In this document: piece after piece, positions 1 through 7,615 of the stretch
How the letters are laid out: every line of letters begins with the position of its first letter
Position numbering within the stretch: position 1 is the stretch's first letter
Assembly (NCBI RefSeq): GCF_004912275.1
Contig: NZ_STGY01000007.1
Span: 117,993-181,992 of the forward strand
Length of the DNA stretch: 64,000 nt
Reading direction: 5' to 3'
Source of the DNA: Glycomyces buryatensis
GTDB lineage: Bacteria > Actinomycetota > Actinomycetes > Mycobacteriales > Micromonosporaceae
Translations under genes and position numbers: made by a program
The notes under the pieces: model-generated
The model's input: only the letters and a program-made list of their open reading frames with translations
The model's database searches: none
What the model was told of the DNA's origin: nothing

Positions 1-359
1 TCGACTGCGATGTTGTAGCGCAGGAGGGTGCCGGAGGTGCCGGCGATCTCGCCGGGGCGGCCGTCGGCGTAGGTCCAGGTGCCGGTTCCGGAGAAGTAGA
101 GCGGGACGGTGGTGGCGCCTGCGTCGGCGTCGGCGTCTACCTGGGGACTTGCGAGGTCCGGCTCGATGGGGTCGTCAGCGGGGGCGGGGGCGGTGACGCT
201 GCTCGGCAGGGGGGTCTCCAGCGTCTGCGGGTTGGCCTCTCCCGTGGAGTCGACGGCGAAGTAGATTCCCATGCCGGCCATGAGGACGAGGACCGCTGCG
301 AATACCAGGCGCCGCCGCTGGCGGAGCCTCCGATTGCGTTCGAGCCGTCCTTCTGTCAC
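1..359 (-). CDS. DUF3152 domain protein, 3' end outside window
   Basis: Only the first 119 or so residues are in the window. A GTG start overlaps the upstream hydrolase stop in a GTGA arrangement, so the two are translationally coupled. Residues 1-17 are basic, followed by one hydrophobic helix (about 18-35), then an acidic Pro/Ala linker. The last visible part reads SGTGTWTYADG and ends in LLRYNIAV, which matches the start of DUF3152, a secreted or membrane-anchored predicted zinc-metalloprotease-like domain of actinobacteria. In mycobacteria the DUF3152 gene also lies beside fasR and DUF3107, which agrees with the neighbours here. The metal-binding region would lie beyond the edge. Confidence 0.75.
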   Translation of the reverse strand, partial: MTEGRLERNRRLRQRRRLVFAAVLVLMAGMGIYFAVDSTGEANPQTLETPLPSSVTAPAPADDPIEPDLASPQVDADADAGATTVPLYFSGTGTWTYADGRPGEIAGTSGTLLRYNIAV

Positions 360-1357
360 ACCGGCGAGTGTAGGTCAGCGGCGGCCTTAATGGGCCCAGG
401 CCCGTCCGATTCGTGAACCTCGTCCAGCAGTCCGGCGACGGCCCTGGCGACTGCCTGCGGTTCCTCCATCATGGCCACGTGTCCGACGCGGTTGAGGATG
501 AGCAGCCGCGAGTCGGGAATGGCGGCGCCGGTGAGCGGGGCCCTCCTGACGTCGATGACGTGGTCCTGTTTGCCCCAGATGACGAGGGTCGGCGCCTGGA
601 TCTGCCGGGCGAGGCGCCACAGCGAGTGGGTGCCGGGCACGAAGGACTGGAGGAAGGAGGCGAGCAGGCCCCGGTAGGTCTGGATGTAGGCGCTGTTGTT
701 CCAGGGGACGGCGAGTCGGCGCCGGGCCTCGGCGATGGCTTCGCGTCGCCGCTGCGGGTGAATGCGGGTCGGGTCGGCCCAGGTGCCGAGGATGATGTCG
801 TCGACGACCTGCTGCGGGGTGCGCCCGCGCATGGCCCGGTCGGCGATGAGGGCGAGTTTGGGGACGGCCAGCATGGGCACGAATCTCGACTGGTGGGAGC
901 GGCGCGGGTTGACGAAGGGCATGGCCGGCGAGATGAGGGTGAGGCTGCGGACGAGGCGGGGGCGGGTGGCGGCGAGGTAGACCGAGACCGCCCCGCCCAG
1001 CGAATGGCCGGCCAGGTGGACCGGGCCGCGTCCGGATTCGATGATCCAGGCGGCGATGTCCTGGGCCAGGGCCGGGATGGTCACGCGCGGGGCGGGGGCG
1101 GAGTGGCCGAAGCCGGGTAGGTCGATCGCGTCGACGGTGAGCCGGTCCGAGAGCATGTCGGCCAGGTCCGTCCAATTCTGAGCCGAGCCGCCGAGTCCGT
1201 GGACGAACACCGCCGGTTCGGCGGCGGGGTCGGTGGACGGGGTGTGGCGGATGAAGAGGCGGCGTCGGCTCAGGCGGTGTTCGATGCCGGGCCATGGCGG
1301 ATGCGGTCGGGTGGGGATGCGGATCGCGGTCTCATCTGCCAGATGTGCCCGTTTCAT
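356..1357 (-). CDS. alpha/beta-fold hydrolase
   Basis: A 333-residue alpha/beta hydrolase. The oxyanion region reads FVHGLGG, the nucleophile elbow is GHSLGG with the catalytic Ser, and a late GHVAMMEEP supplies the His; an Asp in GKQDHVI fits the acid position. I start at ATG 1357 rather than the longer open frame because the extra N-terminus is basic, low-complexity and overlaps the upstream gene, which ends at 1363. No strong ribosome site is visible, so coupling to the upstream gene is likely. The stop overlaps the start of the DUF3152 gene. The substrate cannot be told from sequence; lipase, esterase or epoxide-hydrolase-like activity are all possible. Confidence 0.85.
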   Translation of the reverse strand: MKRAHLADETAIRIPTRPHPPWPGIEHRLSRRRLFIRHTPSTDPAAEPAVFVHGLGGSAQNWTDLADMLSDRLTVDAIDLPGFGHSAPAPRVTIPALAQDIAAWIIESGRGPVHLAGHSLGGAVSVYLAATRPRLVRSLTLISPAMPFVNPRRSHQSRFVPMLAVPKLALIADRAMRGRTPQQVVDDIILGTWADPTRIHPQRRREAIAEARRRLAVPWNNSAYIQTYRGLLASFLQSFVPGTHSLWRLARQIQAPTLVIWGKQDHVIDVRRAPLTGAAIPDSRLLILNRVGHVAMMEEPQAVARAVAGLLDEVHESDGPGPIKAAADLHSPV

Positions 1358-1362
1358 GGGAG

Positions 1363-3201
1363 TCAGTGTGCCATTTCGGCAGCGAGTGCGCCCACGGTCG
1401 CGGAAACCACCGCCTTGGAGCGTTCGGCGGCGACCACGGCGGCGCCGGCCAGGCGGCGCGGCGTGCGGCCGTCGAGCCACAGGACGACGACCACGGCGGT
1501 CTTGACCGGTCCAGTGGAGACGATCGAGGCGTGCTCGACTTCGATGCGGGCGTCGCCCGCGGCGAGGAACGGACGCAGTGCCTCCACTGTGGCCGATGCG
1601 GCGGCGCGGTGCACGTGCCAGTCGATCGGCGGCGCGGCGGCGGTGCCGGTCGAGGCCTCCTCCCCCACTGCCAGGGTCACGCTGACCTCCGCGTCGATCC
1701 CGGTCGAGTCGATCTCGACGTGGCGCAGCTCCACCTCGCCGACCGCCTGGAACTCGGCGTCGGTGGCGGGCTGGGCCAGGTCGGCCTGGGCCTGTTCGCC
1801 GGAGTCGTCGGTGGACTGCGGGCCCGGCTCGGAGGCGCGCTGCTCGGAGACGACGGCGGAGACGGCCCCGTGGACCTCGTCGCGATCGACCCCGTCCTCC
1901 AGCATGAGCCGCAGGTTCGGCGAACCGTCGGGGCCGGTCGCGTAGTAGGCGTCGCGCACTCCCGGCACGCTGCGGACCGCTTCGAGCAGCCGCTCGGCGT
2001 CGGGGTCGAGCTGGTCGTCCTCCGAGGACACCGGCGGGGTCGGTTCGGGCAGCGGCTGACGCGACGTCGGGGGCGTGCGCGGCGGCATCTGCTCGGTCAC
2101 CGGCGGACTCGGCACCTCCTGGGGGTGGACCTCGGTCACCTGCTGCGGCTGCTGCGCGAGCGGGTACTGCTCGGTCTGCTCGACCGGGGTCTTCGGCGAC
2201 GCGGCCGGCCCGGCGGGCGTCGCAGGGGCGCTCGGAGCCGGATTGACCGCCTGGGGGGCACTGGGAACGGGATTGACCGTCTGCGGGGCGCTCGGCGCCG
2301 CCTGAGGGGCACTCGGCATCGGCTGCGGCGCGTTCTGAGGAGCGTTCGGCTCGGGCCGGGGCGCGCTCGGCTCGGGCGGCGGCCCGCCAGGTGCCTGGTG
2401 TGAACCTGGCTGCCCACCAGGTGCCTGGTTCGCGCCTGGCGCTCCACCAGGTGTCTGGGTCGGGCCGCCAGGCCCGAACTGCCGCTGCTGGAACGGGTGC
2501 ACGGGGGTGATGTTCGGTTCGGGATTCGCGATTCGCGGGGCGCTGAAGTCCTGGGGCGCGCTCGGCGGCGCACTGGGGAGTTGGTTCGTGCGGGGTGCGC
2601 TGAAATCCTGCGGTGCGCTCGGCGGCGCACTGGGCATTTGCGGGGCGCTGGGCATGGGAGGAGGCGCGCTCGGCATCGGCGGCGGCGCGAACTCCGGATT
2701 CGGCTGCGGCGAGCTCGGCGACTCGTTCGCGTTCGCGTTCGGACGCTGCCCGTTCGACGACGGGCTCGGATTGGAAGGCGCGCCGGTTCCCTGGTTCACG
2801 CCGGGCTGCAAACCGGGCTGCACGTTGGGCGTCGGGGGCGCGAACGGCGACTCCGCCTGCGGCCCTTGCGGAAGCTGCGGGGCCTGCGGGATCGGTTCGA
2901 ACTGCTCGCCCGGCGAGGGGCGCCGCGTCGCCGGGACCATGGGACCGGTCTCGGTGATCTCCACCGGGATTCCCGGCATCTGCCCGGTCGGTTCCTCGCT
3001 GTAGCGGTGGCGCCGGCCCCGGTCCGGATCGAACCGGTACGGCTCCGGCTGCTGCCGCTGCGCCTGCTCACCCGCCTCGGATTCGGCCTCGCCGGCGGTC
3101 TCCTCCGCCGGGCCCCAGGACCGCCCTATCCGGCGGCGAGCGGGCCCCTCGTCCCCTGAGGGACGCTGCGGCTCTTCCGGTCGGTTCTGGTCATACACCA
3201 C
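1363..3201 (-). CDS. Pro/Gln-rich protein with conserved C-terminal domain
   Basis: Predicted 612 residues. GTG 3201 is preferred because AAGGAG lies six bases before it; an ATG at 3216 would sit upstream of that site. Residues about 1-400 are disordered, rich in Pro, Gln, Ser and Ala, with repeated SAPQ, APGG and PSAPPSAPQDFSAP units that also show as DNA repeats (for example CCAGGTG..CTGG copies near 2386-2470 and a near-duplicate block at 2541-2636). The last 200 residues are folded: SVPGVRDAYYA looks like the opening of a small alpha/beta domain, followed by a beta-rich stretch with WHVHRAAASAT. Similar proteins occur in actinomycetes without known function. No signal peptide or membrane helix is visible. 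It is followed after 5 bp by the hydrolase gene. Confidence 0.7.
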   Translation of the reverse strand: MVYDQNRPEEPQRPSGDEGPARRRIGRSWGPAEETAGEAESEAGEQAQRQQPEPYRFDPDRGRRHRYSEEPTGQMPGIPVEITETGPMVPATRRPSPGEQFEPIPQAPQLPQGPQAESPFAPPTPNVQPGLQPGVNQGTGAPSNPSPSSNGQRPNANANESPSSPQPNPEFAPPPMPSAPPPMPSAPQMPSAPPSAPQDFSAPRTNQLPSAPPSAPQDFSAPRIANPEPNITPVHPFQQRQFGPGGPTQTPGGAPGANQAPGGQPGSHQAPGGPPPEPSAPRPEPNAPQNAPQPMPSAPQAAPSAPQTVNPVPSAPQAVNPAPSAPATPAGPAASPKTPVEQTEQYPLAQQPQQVTEVHPQEVPSPPVTEQMPPRTPPTSRQPLPEPTPPVSSEDDQLDPDAERLLEAVRSVPGVRDAYYATGPDGSPNLRLMLEDGVDRDEVHGAVSAVVSEQRASEPGPQSTDDSGEQAQADLAQPATDAEFQAVGEVELRHVEIDSTGIDAEVSVTLAVGEEASTGTAAAPPIDWHVHRAAASATVEALRPFLAAGDARIEVEHASIVSTGPVKTAVVVVLWLDGRTPRRLAGAAVVAAERSKAVVSATVGALAAEMAH

Positions 3202-3372
3202 AGATAACTCCTTCATCTTCCCGTCTTGAAGGTACCGTGGCTCGCCTACGCGCAGGAACCCGCATTTGGTGAGGCCGTACGCTGGGACACTGGATTCAAC
3301 ACTTCCGCAGGCGGCGTCCAGATGGCAAGATCTGACGACTGACGGATGAACGACACGAGGAGAGGTGCCGGG

Positions 3373-4014
3373 GTGAACAGCGCTGGAGAAGGCAGGATCC
3401 GACTGCCCAGGAGCGAACGCCGGGCCCAGCTGCTCCAGGCCGCCCAGGACGTGTTCGTCTCGCGCGGTTACCACGCCACCTCGATGGACGACATCGCCGA
3501 GCGCGCCGGCGTCTCCAAGCCCGTGCTCTACCAGCACTTCACCTCGAAGCTCGAGCTGTATCTGGCGCTGCTCGACGGCCGCGCCAACGAGCTCGTCACG
3601 CGCATCCGCGAGGCCATCGACAATGCCGAGGACAATAAGGAGCGCGTCAACGAGGCCATGCGGGCCTACTTCGACTTCGTTGACGCCCAAGGCGAGGCCT
3701 TCCGGCTCGTGTTCGAGTCCGACCAGCGCAACGACCCCGAGGTCTCCGCCCGCGTGCTGCGCATGGAGGCCGAGTGCGTGGCGGCGCTGTCCGACACCAT
3801 CATGGCCGACACGCAGGTCGAGAAGGCCCGTGCCGAACTGCTCGCCACCGGCCTGGTGGGGGCCGCCGAGGTCGCCGCCCGCAAGTGGATCGCCTCGGGC
3901 CGGGTGGTGCCGAAGGAGGACGCCGTGCAGCTCATGAGCGCTCTGGCCTGGCGCGGCATCTCGCACTTTCCCATTGAGGGGGAAGAATCGGAAAGGTCCC
4001 TGGAAGGGAAATAG
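3373..4014 (+). CDS. fasR: TetR-family regulator, FasR-like
   Basis: A 213-residue TetR regulator. RLPRSERRAQLLQAAQ begins the DNA-binding domain, and the helix-turn-helix reads MDDIAERAGVSKPVLYQHF. The sequence through KLELYLALLD and the position next to DUF3107 match the mycobacterial FasR (Rv3208) neighbourhood. FasR is an activator of fatty-acid synthase genes that senses long-chain acyl-CoA; that role is inferred for this copy. GTG 3373 has GAGGAGAGG seven bases upstream and is preferred to ATG 3346. It is divergent from the Pro-rich gene, with about 170 bp between them. A tnpB element now separates it from DUF3107. Confidence 0.8.
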   Translation: MNSAGEGRIRLPRSERRAQLLQAAQDVFVSRGYHATSMDDIAERAGVSKPVLYQHFTSKLELYLALLDGRANELVTRIREAIDNAEDNKERVNEAMRAYFDFVDAQGEAFRLVFESDQRNDPEVSARVLRMEAECVAALSDTIMADTQVEKARAELLATGLVGAAEVAARKWIASGRVVPKEDAVQLMSALAWRGISHFPIEGEESERSLEGK

Positions 4015-4122
4015 GCGGACGTGCCGTTCGGCGGGCGGCCCGGGGGCCGTGTTCGCTATTGGCGCACGCGCGGTCGCGTCCGGTCGCGGTCTCGCCGAGT
4101 AATCTTGCATCGAATCAAGTCA

Positions 4123-4143
4123 CCTCTGACTGGAAGTCGGAGG
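4123..4143 (-). ncRNA. 3' hairpin of predicted TnpB guide RNA / transposon right end
   Basis: Read on the minus strand, 57 bp past the tnpB stop, CCTCCGACT and AGTCAGAGG form a 9-bp stem with one mismatch and a TCC loop. IS200/IS605 elements end in such a hairpin, which also closes the scaffold of the TnpB guide (omega) RNA. The guide would start at about 4122 and run to lower coordinates. The 5' limit of the RNA, probably inside the tnpB 3' end, cannot be set by eye. Confidence 0.5.
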
Positions 4144-4199
4144 CTTGTACCTCGTCCGCCGTCGCTGGCTGCGACGTGGTCGGGTAGATCGAGTCCGCG

Positions 4200-5360
4200 C
4201 TAGGCGGACCCTCCGGACCCTTGACTAACAACCCAAGCCATCCGCCCACGTGCACGCACGTTGACGGAGGCTATGACATCGGCCGGTCCAGCGAGACCGC
4301 ACCCACGACATTCAAAATCATCTCGGTTTCTTCGGTTGGCCCGTTCCGTGTGATGACACAGCGGGCACTTCTGGCTCGTATGCCGGGCGTCCACGACGAC
4401 GACCGGGACCCCGGCCCGCTTCGCCTTGTAGGCGATGTACTGCGCCAACTGGTAGAACGGCCAGTTCGAGATCCTGCCGCGCTGGGACCGGGTGAGCCGT
4501 ACCCGCTCGCGGATGCCCTCAAGGTCTTCCAGGGCGATCCCGCGGTCGGTGCGTTCGGCCGCCGACACGATCTCTTTCGCTATCTTGTGATTCACATGCG
4601 CAGCATGGCGTGCTTCTTTCCTCGCCTGCTGCTTCAGCTTCTTCTTCGCCGCCTTCGTGGCCTTGGCCTGCAACTCGGCCCGCACCCGCGCCATGTGACG
4701 CCGGTACCGCTCCAGACCCCGGCCTTGAAAGTTCACCTCGTCGGACGTGGTGGCGAGGTTGACGATCCCTCGATCGACACCGATGAAATCCACGGGTTCG
4801 CGCTGTTCGGCTTCGGGGATATCGACCGTCGCCGCGAGGTACAACTCGCCGTCGCGTTCGTACAGGTCCGACTCGCCCTGTCGGTACGCTCGCAGCACCG
4901 CAAGGTCGCGTTTGGAGCATGCGAAGCCGATACCTCGGAGGCGCCCGGCGATAGACCGGATCGATACCGTCCGGGCATAGAAGTCCCACGACAGGCACCG
5001 GTCGTCGAATGGCTGCGCTGCACCGGGTTTGAACGCGACCGGGTTCGACAAGGCCTTCGCCTCGCGCTTCCCGCGCAGCATCCCGGCTTTGATCTGCGCG
5101 TACAGGGCCGTGTAAGCGTCGCGGGTCTTCTTGATCGCGTGTTGGGCCAGTTGAGAGCCGATTCCGGTGGCCTTCGCCTCGGCATAGGCCCGACCCCGCA
5201 GCGCGTACTCGCGCTCCACTTGCCCGGTCTCCGCATCGCGGTGGTCGAACGCAAGCTGCGCAATCCGGTTCGCCTCGGCATTGCACACCCGCAGCGTCTC
5301 CACCAGTACCGCACGCACGCCCGCGTCCGGAATCAGTTTCACCACCACGACCTGCTTCAC
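4200..5360 (-). CDS. tnpB: IS200/IS605-family TnpB RNA-guided nuclease
   Basis: 386 residues from GTG 5360 (start KQVVVVKLIPDAG, the usual TnpB opening); a longer frame to 5408 exists. The RuvC-like nuclease residues are present: Asp196 in GVDRGIVNLAT, Glu278 in ALEDLEGI, and Asp361 in ADVIASVN. A four-Cys zinc ribbon lies between (CPLC and CRGC, about 332-354). A Lys/Arg-rich helix occupies about 225-260. The family uses an RNA from its own 3' end to cut DNA next to a short target motif. No tnpA transposase is nearby, so the copy is non-autonomous. It sits between fasR and DUF3107, which are neighbours in related genomes, so it is a later insertion. The catalytic set looks intact. Confidence 0.92.
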   Translation of the reverse strand: MKQVVVVKLIPDAGVRAVLVETLRVCNAEANRIAQLAFDHRDAETGQVEREYALRGRAYAEAKATGIGSQLAQHAIKKTRDAYTALYAQIKAGMLRGKREAKALSNPVAFKPGAAQPFDDRCLSWDFYARTVSIRSIAGRLRGIGFACSKRDLAVLRAYRQGESDLYERDGELYLAATVDIPEAEQREPVDFIGVDRGIVNLATTSDEVNFQGRGLERYRRHMARVRAELQAKATKAAKKKLKQQARKEARHAAHVNHKIAKEIVSAAERTDRGIALEDLEGIRERVRLTRSQRGRISNWPFYQLAQYIAYKAKRAGVPVVVVDARHTSQKCPLCHHTERANRRNRDDFECRGCGLAGPADVIASVNVRARGRMAWVVSQGSGGSA

Positions 5361-5470
5361 ACCAGCGATATTAGTCCACCGGTACGACACTTCCCGAACA
5401 CCACACACCCATACCTTCCCGGCGTGAGCGACAACACCAAGGGAAAGGCAAGGCCCGACCTGGTGCTAGG

Positions 5471-5499
5471 CTCGCAGTCCCGCTGCGCGGGACCGCGAG
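5471..5499. repeat. hairpin near left end of the tnpB element
   Basis: GTCCCGC and GCGGGAC pair around a TGC loop, and outer CTCGC/GCGAG arms extend the stem past one mismatch. It lies upstream of tnpB, where IS605 elements carry the subterminal hairpin of the left end. A terminator is the other possibility, but there is no T run on either strand. The exact left boundary, between about 5500 and 5580, is not resolved. Confidence 0.4.
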
Positions 5500-5596
5500 C
5501 GAGCAATCGCCCCGAAATCCTCCGGGCCGTAGACAGCCTGGGTTCGTTCGGGAAACCATCTGAAGACGTTATTACCGTTTCGATTGAGGAGGGCCC

Positions 5597-5824
5597 GTGG
5601 AGGTCAAGATCGGTGTTCAGTACGCCCCACGCGAACTGGTGCTGGAGAGCAAGCTGTCGTCGAAGGACCTGGCCGAGACCGTCGAGCAGGCCGTTGCCTC
5701 CGGCGGGGTCCTGAAGCTTGAGGACGAAAAGGGCCGCCTGGTGATGATCTCGGTCGAGAAGATCGCCTACGTCGAGCTCGCCGCCCAGTCGCCGCGCAAG
5801 GTTGGCTTCACGGTCGATTCGTAG
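5597..5824 (+). CDS. DUF3107 protein
   Basis: A 75-residue cytoplasmic protein starting MEVKIGVQYAPREL and ending VGFTVDS, a full match in length and pattern to actinobacterial DUF3107 (Rv3208A / TB9.4 in Mycobacterium). GTG start with GAGGAGGG three bases upstream. The function is not established. It normally follows fasR directly; here the tnpB element separates them, so its promoter must lie within 5409-5596 or come through the element. A terminator follows 22 bp after the stop. Confidence 0.9.
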   Translation: MEVKIGVQYAPRELVLESKLSSKDLAETVEQAVASGGVLKLEDEKGRLVMISVEKIAYVELAAQSPRKVGFTVDS

Positions 5825-5846
5825 TCCGCGTTCAAATTACTTGCCC

Positions 5847-5870
5847 GGCCCGGAGCGAAAGCTCCGGGCC
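5847..5870. terminator. bidirectional terminator between DUF3107 and lpqB
   Basis: GGCCCGGAGC and GCTCCGGGCC form a 10-bp perfect stem with a GAAA loop, followed by GTTCTT on the plus strand. It lies between the convergent ends of DUF3107 and lpqB and can serve both. Confidence 0.85.
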
Positions 5871-5881
5871 GTTCTTCGCGG

Positions 5882-7615
5882 CTATTGGAGCACCGTGAAC
5901 GGGGCGCTGCCGTTGATCGGGTCGCCACTCCCGCCGTCCAGCGGTTGGAGCGACTCGGAGTGGACCCGGTACAGGTTCGAGCCGATCGAGACGATGACCG
6001 GTTCGCCGCGGTTCTGGTTCGGCTCGGCCGGGTCGGCCGGGTTGGCCGCGATCGCGGTGATCGACGGGAATCCCGAGGCGCCCGCCTGGGCCTCGACCCG
6101 CGAATTGTCGATCGCCACGCGGAACAGCTGCTCATCGCTGCCGTCGTCGCGGCCGGCCACCCACAGGTAGTCCTCCGAGCTCCACGCCACGTCGGTGACA
6201 TCGCCGATGGACAGCCCGATCGGGCGATCGTCACCGAGCAGGAGGTTGCCGTCCGCGTCCAGATTGAGCGGCGCCACCGCGGCGCTCCCATCCTCGACGT
6301 AGGCCAGGCGCCGCCCGTCGGCCGCGACGGCCAGGGCCGTGATCTCATCGCCCGCGAGCACCTGGGTCGCACCGGATTCGGGATCGACGGCGATCAGCGT
6401 GCCGTCGTCCACCAGCACGACGGTCCCATCGGCCAGCCACTGCGGGTCGTGCAGGTCGCCGCTGATACCGGGGACGGTCGTCATCGAATCGGTGCCGGAA
6501 CCGACCTGCAGGATCGGCTCCATGGAGCCCGCGACGATCGCCGCGATCTGGTCGTTGTCGGCGACCGCGACCTGCTCGAGCCCGTCCGCGGTGAAGCCCA
6601 CCCACGGGTGGTCGGCCGAGGAGTCGGTGGTGACGTCGTTCTCGACCTGCCAGACGGTGTCGTCCGAGACGAAGTAGCCGAGCTCTTCGAGGTTCTCGGG
6701 AATGGCGTTCCAGTCGCGGTAGTCGTCCAGGTCGCCGTCCGCGACCTCGCCGCCGTCGATGGTGAGCACGAAGTCGCCCTCGAGGCCGAGGCTCCAGGCG
6801 ACCTGGGCCGCGACGGAATCCACGTCGACCGCACCGGTGTCGGCGACGTCGCCGAGGTCCAGATCGATGTGGACGACGCCGTCCTCATCCGAGTTCTTCA
6901 CGGTGGTGCCCGAGGGGATCGCGCTGCGGGCGGACTGCTCGACCCACTCGGAGGGCCCCTGGACCAGCCAGCCGAGACGGATGCCGCGCGCGGTGTCGGC
7001 GTCGAGCTGGTCGAAGATCCACCGCAGGTCGGGCACTAGCAGCCCGGACTCGCCGGCTGCCTGGAAGTACAGCGGCGCCTGCTCGTAGACGTTCGTGAAC
7101 TGCTCGTAGGTGAGCGCCACCTGGGCGGGCAGCTCGGCGAAGGTCCAGGCGTCCTGGAGTCCCTCGCGCTGGAGGTCGAACTCCTCCTCGTACTCCTGCG
7201 GCGTCGAACTCATGCGGACCTGGCCGTCGGGGAGGTAGGTGCCGATGATCGAGCCGGTGACGGTGACGGTCTCGGAGGAGATGTCCTCGCCCTCGGCCAG
7301 CTCGTACCTGACGTCCGCGAGCAGCCTGATGCCCTCGGCCGGGTCGGAGAACTCGATGTCGTCCTCGGTGAACACCTGGAGCCGCTGGTCGCGCCCGTTC
7401 GGGTCGCCGGCGGCGGCCTTGAAGTAGTTCTGGACGGTGGTCCGGGCGTCGACCGAGGGCAGGAACTCCTCGACCGGGTTGGAGGACGACTCGTCGAAAT
7501 CGGTCGGGGCCTCCTCGATGACCTGCGGGTCCGAGGACTCCGGAATCCCGCAAGAGGCCATCGACATGGCGACGGCACCGACCGCGGCCAGCACGGTGAG
7601 ATCTCTAATCCGCAT
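5882..7615 (-). CDS. lpqB: lipoprotein LpqB, MtrAB accessory protein
   Basis: 577 residues. The signal peptide ends in the lipobox MASC (Cys22), so the mature protein is lipid-anchored outside the membrane. A GerMN-type domain occupies about 45-300 and a beta-propeller about 310-577. LpqB is known to interact with the sensor MtrB and to tune MtrA activity in mycobacteria. ATG 7615 overlaps the mtrB end by 11 bp, which supports co-translation. It is the last gene of the mtrA-mtrB-lpqB unit. In many actinobacteria comF and hpf follow lpqB; here DUF3107 does, which marks a rearrangement. Confidence 0.95.
   Translation of the reverse strand: MRIRDLTVLAAVGAVAMSMASCGIPESSDPQVIEEAPTDFDESSSNPVEEFLPSVDARTTVQNYFKAAAGDPNGRDQRLQVFTEDDIEFSDPAEGIRLLADVRYELAEGEDISSETVTVTGSIIGTYLPDGQVRMSSTPQEYEEEFDLQREGLQDAWTFAELPAQVALTYEQFTNVYEQAPLYFQAAGESGLLVPDLRWIFDQLDADTARGIRLGWLVQGPSEWVEQSARSAIPSGTTVKNSDEDGVVHIDLDLGDVADTGAVDVDSVAAQVAWSLGLEGDFVLTIDGGEVADGDLDDYRDWNAIPENLEELGYFVSDDTVWQVENDVTTDSSADHPWVGFTADGLEQVAVADNDQIAAIVAGSMEPILQVGSGTDSMTTVPGISGDLHDPQWLADGTVVLVDDGTLIAVDPESGATQVLAGDEITALAVAADGRRLAYVEDGSAAVAPLNLDADGNLLLGDDRPIGLSIGDVTDVAWSSEDYLWVAGRDDGSDEQLFRVAIDNSRVEAQAGASGFPSITAIAANPADPAEPNQNRGEPVIVSIGSNLYRVHSESLQPLDGGSGDPINGSAPFTVLQ

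Noticed and set aside
5471..5499. Hairpin near 5485 as terminator of fasR
   Set aside because: No T run follows and fasR ends about 1.4 kb earlier; a transposon-end hairpin is more likely.
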